Of a DNA stretch of 64,000 nucleotides, positions 63,064-64,000 are shown piece after piece. Numbering within the stretch: position 1 is the stretch's first letter; every line of letters begins with the position of its first letter. Below the pieces are notes generated by a model that was not told the DNA's origin, searched no databases, and was given only the letters and a program-made list of their open reading frames with translations. A program made the position numbers and the translations under genes. Source of the DNA: Variovorax paradoxus EPS (GTDB lineage Bacteria; Pseudomonadota; Gammaproteobacteria; Burkholderiales; Burkholderiaceae_C); contig NC_014931.1 of the NCBI RefSeq assembly GCF_000184745.1, forward strand, positions 2,604,001-2,668,000, in the 5' to 3' direction.

Positions 63064-63480
63064 CTAGCCGCCGTCCTTGTTCACCAGCGCCACGACTTCC
63101 GCGAGCTTGACCACCTGATCCTTGTGCAGGGCCGCCAGCGTCTCCAGCTTCTTGCGCCCCGCGGGCAGCAGGTGCACCTCGACCTGTCGCCGGTCGGTGC
63201 TGCTGGGCTTGCGCTTGACCAAACCCGCCTCCTCGCAGCGCGACACGAGCGCGACCACGCCGTGCGGCTGGGCCTGCAGGCGCTCGGCGATCTCGCTGAC
63301 CGTGGCCCATTCGCGGCCCGCAAATCCCTGCGTGTGAAGCATCAGCTGGTACTGCAGCACCGTGATGCCTTCCTCCCGCGCGGCGTCTTCGCTGAAGCGC
63401 AGGAAGCTGCGAAGTCTGAATCTGAAATCGGAGAGCGCCTCGAAGTGCTGCTTTCCGATGCTTTTGCGCTGGCTGGCCAT
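63064..63480 (-). CDS. MarR family transcriptional regulator
   Basis: 138 residues from MASQRKSIGKQHF. Winged helix with EIAERLQAQPHGVVALVSRC as recognition helix region and wing KRKPSSTDRRQVEVHLLPAG, the DxRxxxxxLTxxG-like MarR signature. Helical ends form the dimer. Divergent from tctB with a 288-base gap holding a symmetric element. Might respond to an aromatic or organic acid taken up by the TTT system (inference). Confidence 0.88.
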   Translation of the reverse strand: MASQRKSIGKQHFEALSDFRFRLRSFLRFSEDAAREEGITVLQYQLMLHTQGFAGREWATVSEIAERLQAQPHGVVALVSRCEEAGLVKRKPSSTDRRQVEVHLLPAGRKKLETLAALHKDQVVKLAEVVALVNKDGG

Positions 63481-63543
63481 TGCATTTCCAAGTGATGTGC
63501 GAACGGAAGGCAATGTAGCAGCGCAGGCCCATGCTTCAGAGGG

Positions 63544-63569
63544 TTATTACTCACGATGTGATGTAATAA
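63544..63569. promoter_or_regulatory. Inverted repeat in the marR-tctB gap
   Basis: TTATTAC-N12-GTAATAA, perfect 7-base arms, in an AT-rich part of the divergent region, 64 bases before the marR start. A MarR operator is the simplest reading. Related GATG repeats lie nearby but no second full copy. Confidence 0.5.
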
Positions 63570-63728
63570 AACTCATAACATGATGTACCTGTCCGCAGCC
63601 TGACTGGCGAACCGGCGATACCGCGCCGGCCTTCGCCTGCCATGTGCATTCCCTTGGGTCCGTGCCGCTCTTCGAGCCACCGCGCGGGCCGCGATGTTGC
63701 TGTTCCTGCCTTTCCTTCCTTACCAATC

Positions 63729-63751
63729 CCCATCCCATTCCCATTCCCATT
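63729..63751 (+). repeat. Short tandem CCCATT repeat before tctB
   Basis: CCCAT followed by three perfect CCCATT units, ending just before the GAGAGAGA ribosome-site region of tctB. Unit number could change by slippage and alter the leader. Confidence 0.55.
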
Positions 63752-63768
63752 CGAGAGAGAGATTGCTT

Positions 63769-64000
63769 ATGCAGATCAAGAGCCAGAAGACCTTCTTCTC
63801 GGGCGTCATGTTCACCTGCGTCGGTGCGGCCTTCGCCCTCGGCGCCACCAACTACAACGTGGGCAGTGCGGCGCGCATGGGCCCGGGCTACTTCCCGCTG
63901 ATCATCGGCACGCTGCTCGGGGTGCTGGGGTTGGTGGTGATCTCGAGTGCGTTCACGGTCAAGACCGCCGACGGCGAGCCGGTCGGCAAGATCGCGTGGA
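63769..64000 (+). CDS. tctB: Tripartite tricarboxylate transporter TctB family protein, 3'-truncated by window end
   Basis: First 77 residues. MQIKSQKTFFSGVMFTCVGA, then a helix continuing ATNYNVGSAARMGPGYFPLI and a second helix GTLLGVLGLVVISSAF. Start of a four-helix small subunit of the TTT family (DUF1468); the RMGPGYFP motif is diagnostic. A tctA gene is expected to follow beyond the window. GAGAGAGA lies nine bases before the ATG. Confidence 0.88.
   Translation, partial: MQIKSQKTFFSGVMFTCVGAAFALGATNYNVGSAARMGPGYFPLIIGTLLGVLGLVVISSAFTVKTADGEPVGKIAW

Overview
The window reads as a chromosomal segment of a high-GC betaproteobacterium of the Comamonadaceae, most like Variovorax. Supporting signs are strong GC3 bias in all real genes, an imuA-imuB-dnaE2 mutasome, the DUF2868/DUF3482 pair, several orphan periplasmic binding proteins of the Bug, DctP and LivK types, and many LysR regulators next to small catabolic operons. 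The genus is inferred from gene content, not from a marker gene. No tRNA, rRNA, CRISPR array, insertion sequence or prophage was seen, and no gene-free stretch exceeds about 300 bases.

Layout, 1-13 kb: a tandem pair of M20 metallopeptidases, the upstream copy frameshifted and cut by the window edge; cbpA-cbpM; a phosphatase; a penicillin-acylase-type Ntn hydrolase; a GST; pssA; a class I amidotransferase; a DUF3606 protein; an ArsR-SRPBCC pair with twin operators; a class A beta-lactamase; a hemolysin-III protein. 13-20.6 kb: a MocR regulator divergent from a DJ-1/PfpI protein, an IlvD/Edd dehydratase split by an in-frame TAG, a macrodomain protein, an orphan DctP, an NTF2-like protein, and a VOC protein translationally coupled to an amino-acid binding protein. 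20.7-27.8 kb: the DUF3482 GTPase/DUF2868 pair, a 24-residue membrane peptide, an isolated tssE-tssF pair from a type VI secretion system closed by a REP-like hairpin, and a TetR-VOC pair.

27.8-36.8 kb: an ABC exporter, LysR with a divergent LigB-type dioxygenase, a GT2 glycosyltransferase, cytochrome b561 coupled to an alpha/beta hydrolase, an aldo/keto reductase and a LivK-like binding protein. 36.9-45.5 kb is the DNA-damage region. A perfect LexA box precedes imuA-imuB-dnaE2, which is followed by a proline-rich protein with a PD-(D/E)XK-like motif. About 8.6 kb further on, a second perfect LexA box fires in the opposite direction into a short transcript with an early intrinsic terminator, a 78-residue ORF, and a 2'-5' RNA ligase/cyclic phosphodiesterase gene.

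45.5-64 kb: an SGNH hydrolase and LysR; a LysR-CoA transferase-HMG-CoA-lyase-like-Bug cluster; a carboxylesterase; a korC-korA-korB operon with a CBS protein, which looks like a ferredoxin-independent 2-oxoacid:NAD(P)+ oxidoreductase; a TetR regulon with two copies of one long palindrome driving oxidoreductase-SDR-hydrolase genes; MarR; and the start of a tctB gene cut by the window end. Four-base ATGA stop/start overlaps recur (VOC-SBP, DUF2868-DUF3482, b561-hydrolase, CoA transferase-lyase, korC-A-B, SDR-hydrolase), so translational coupling is common here.
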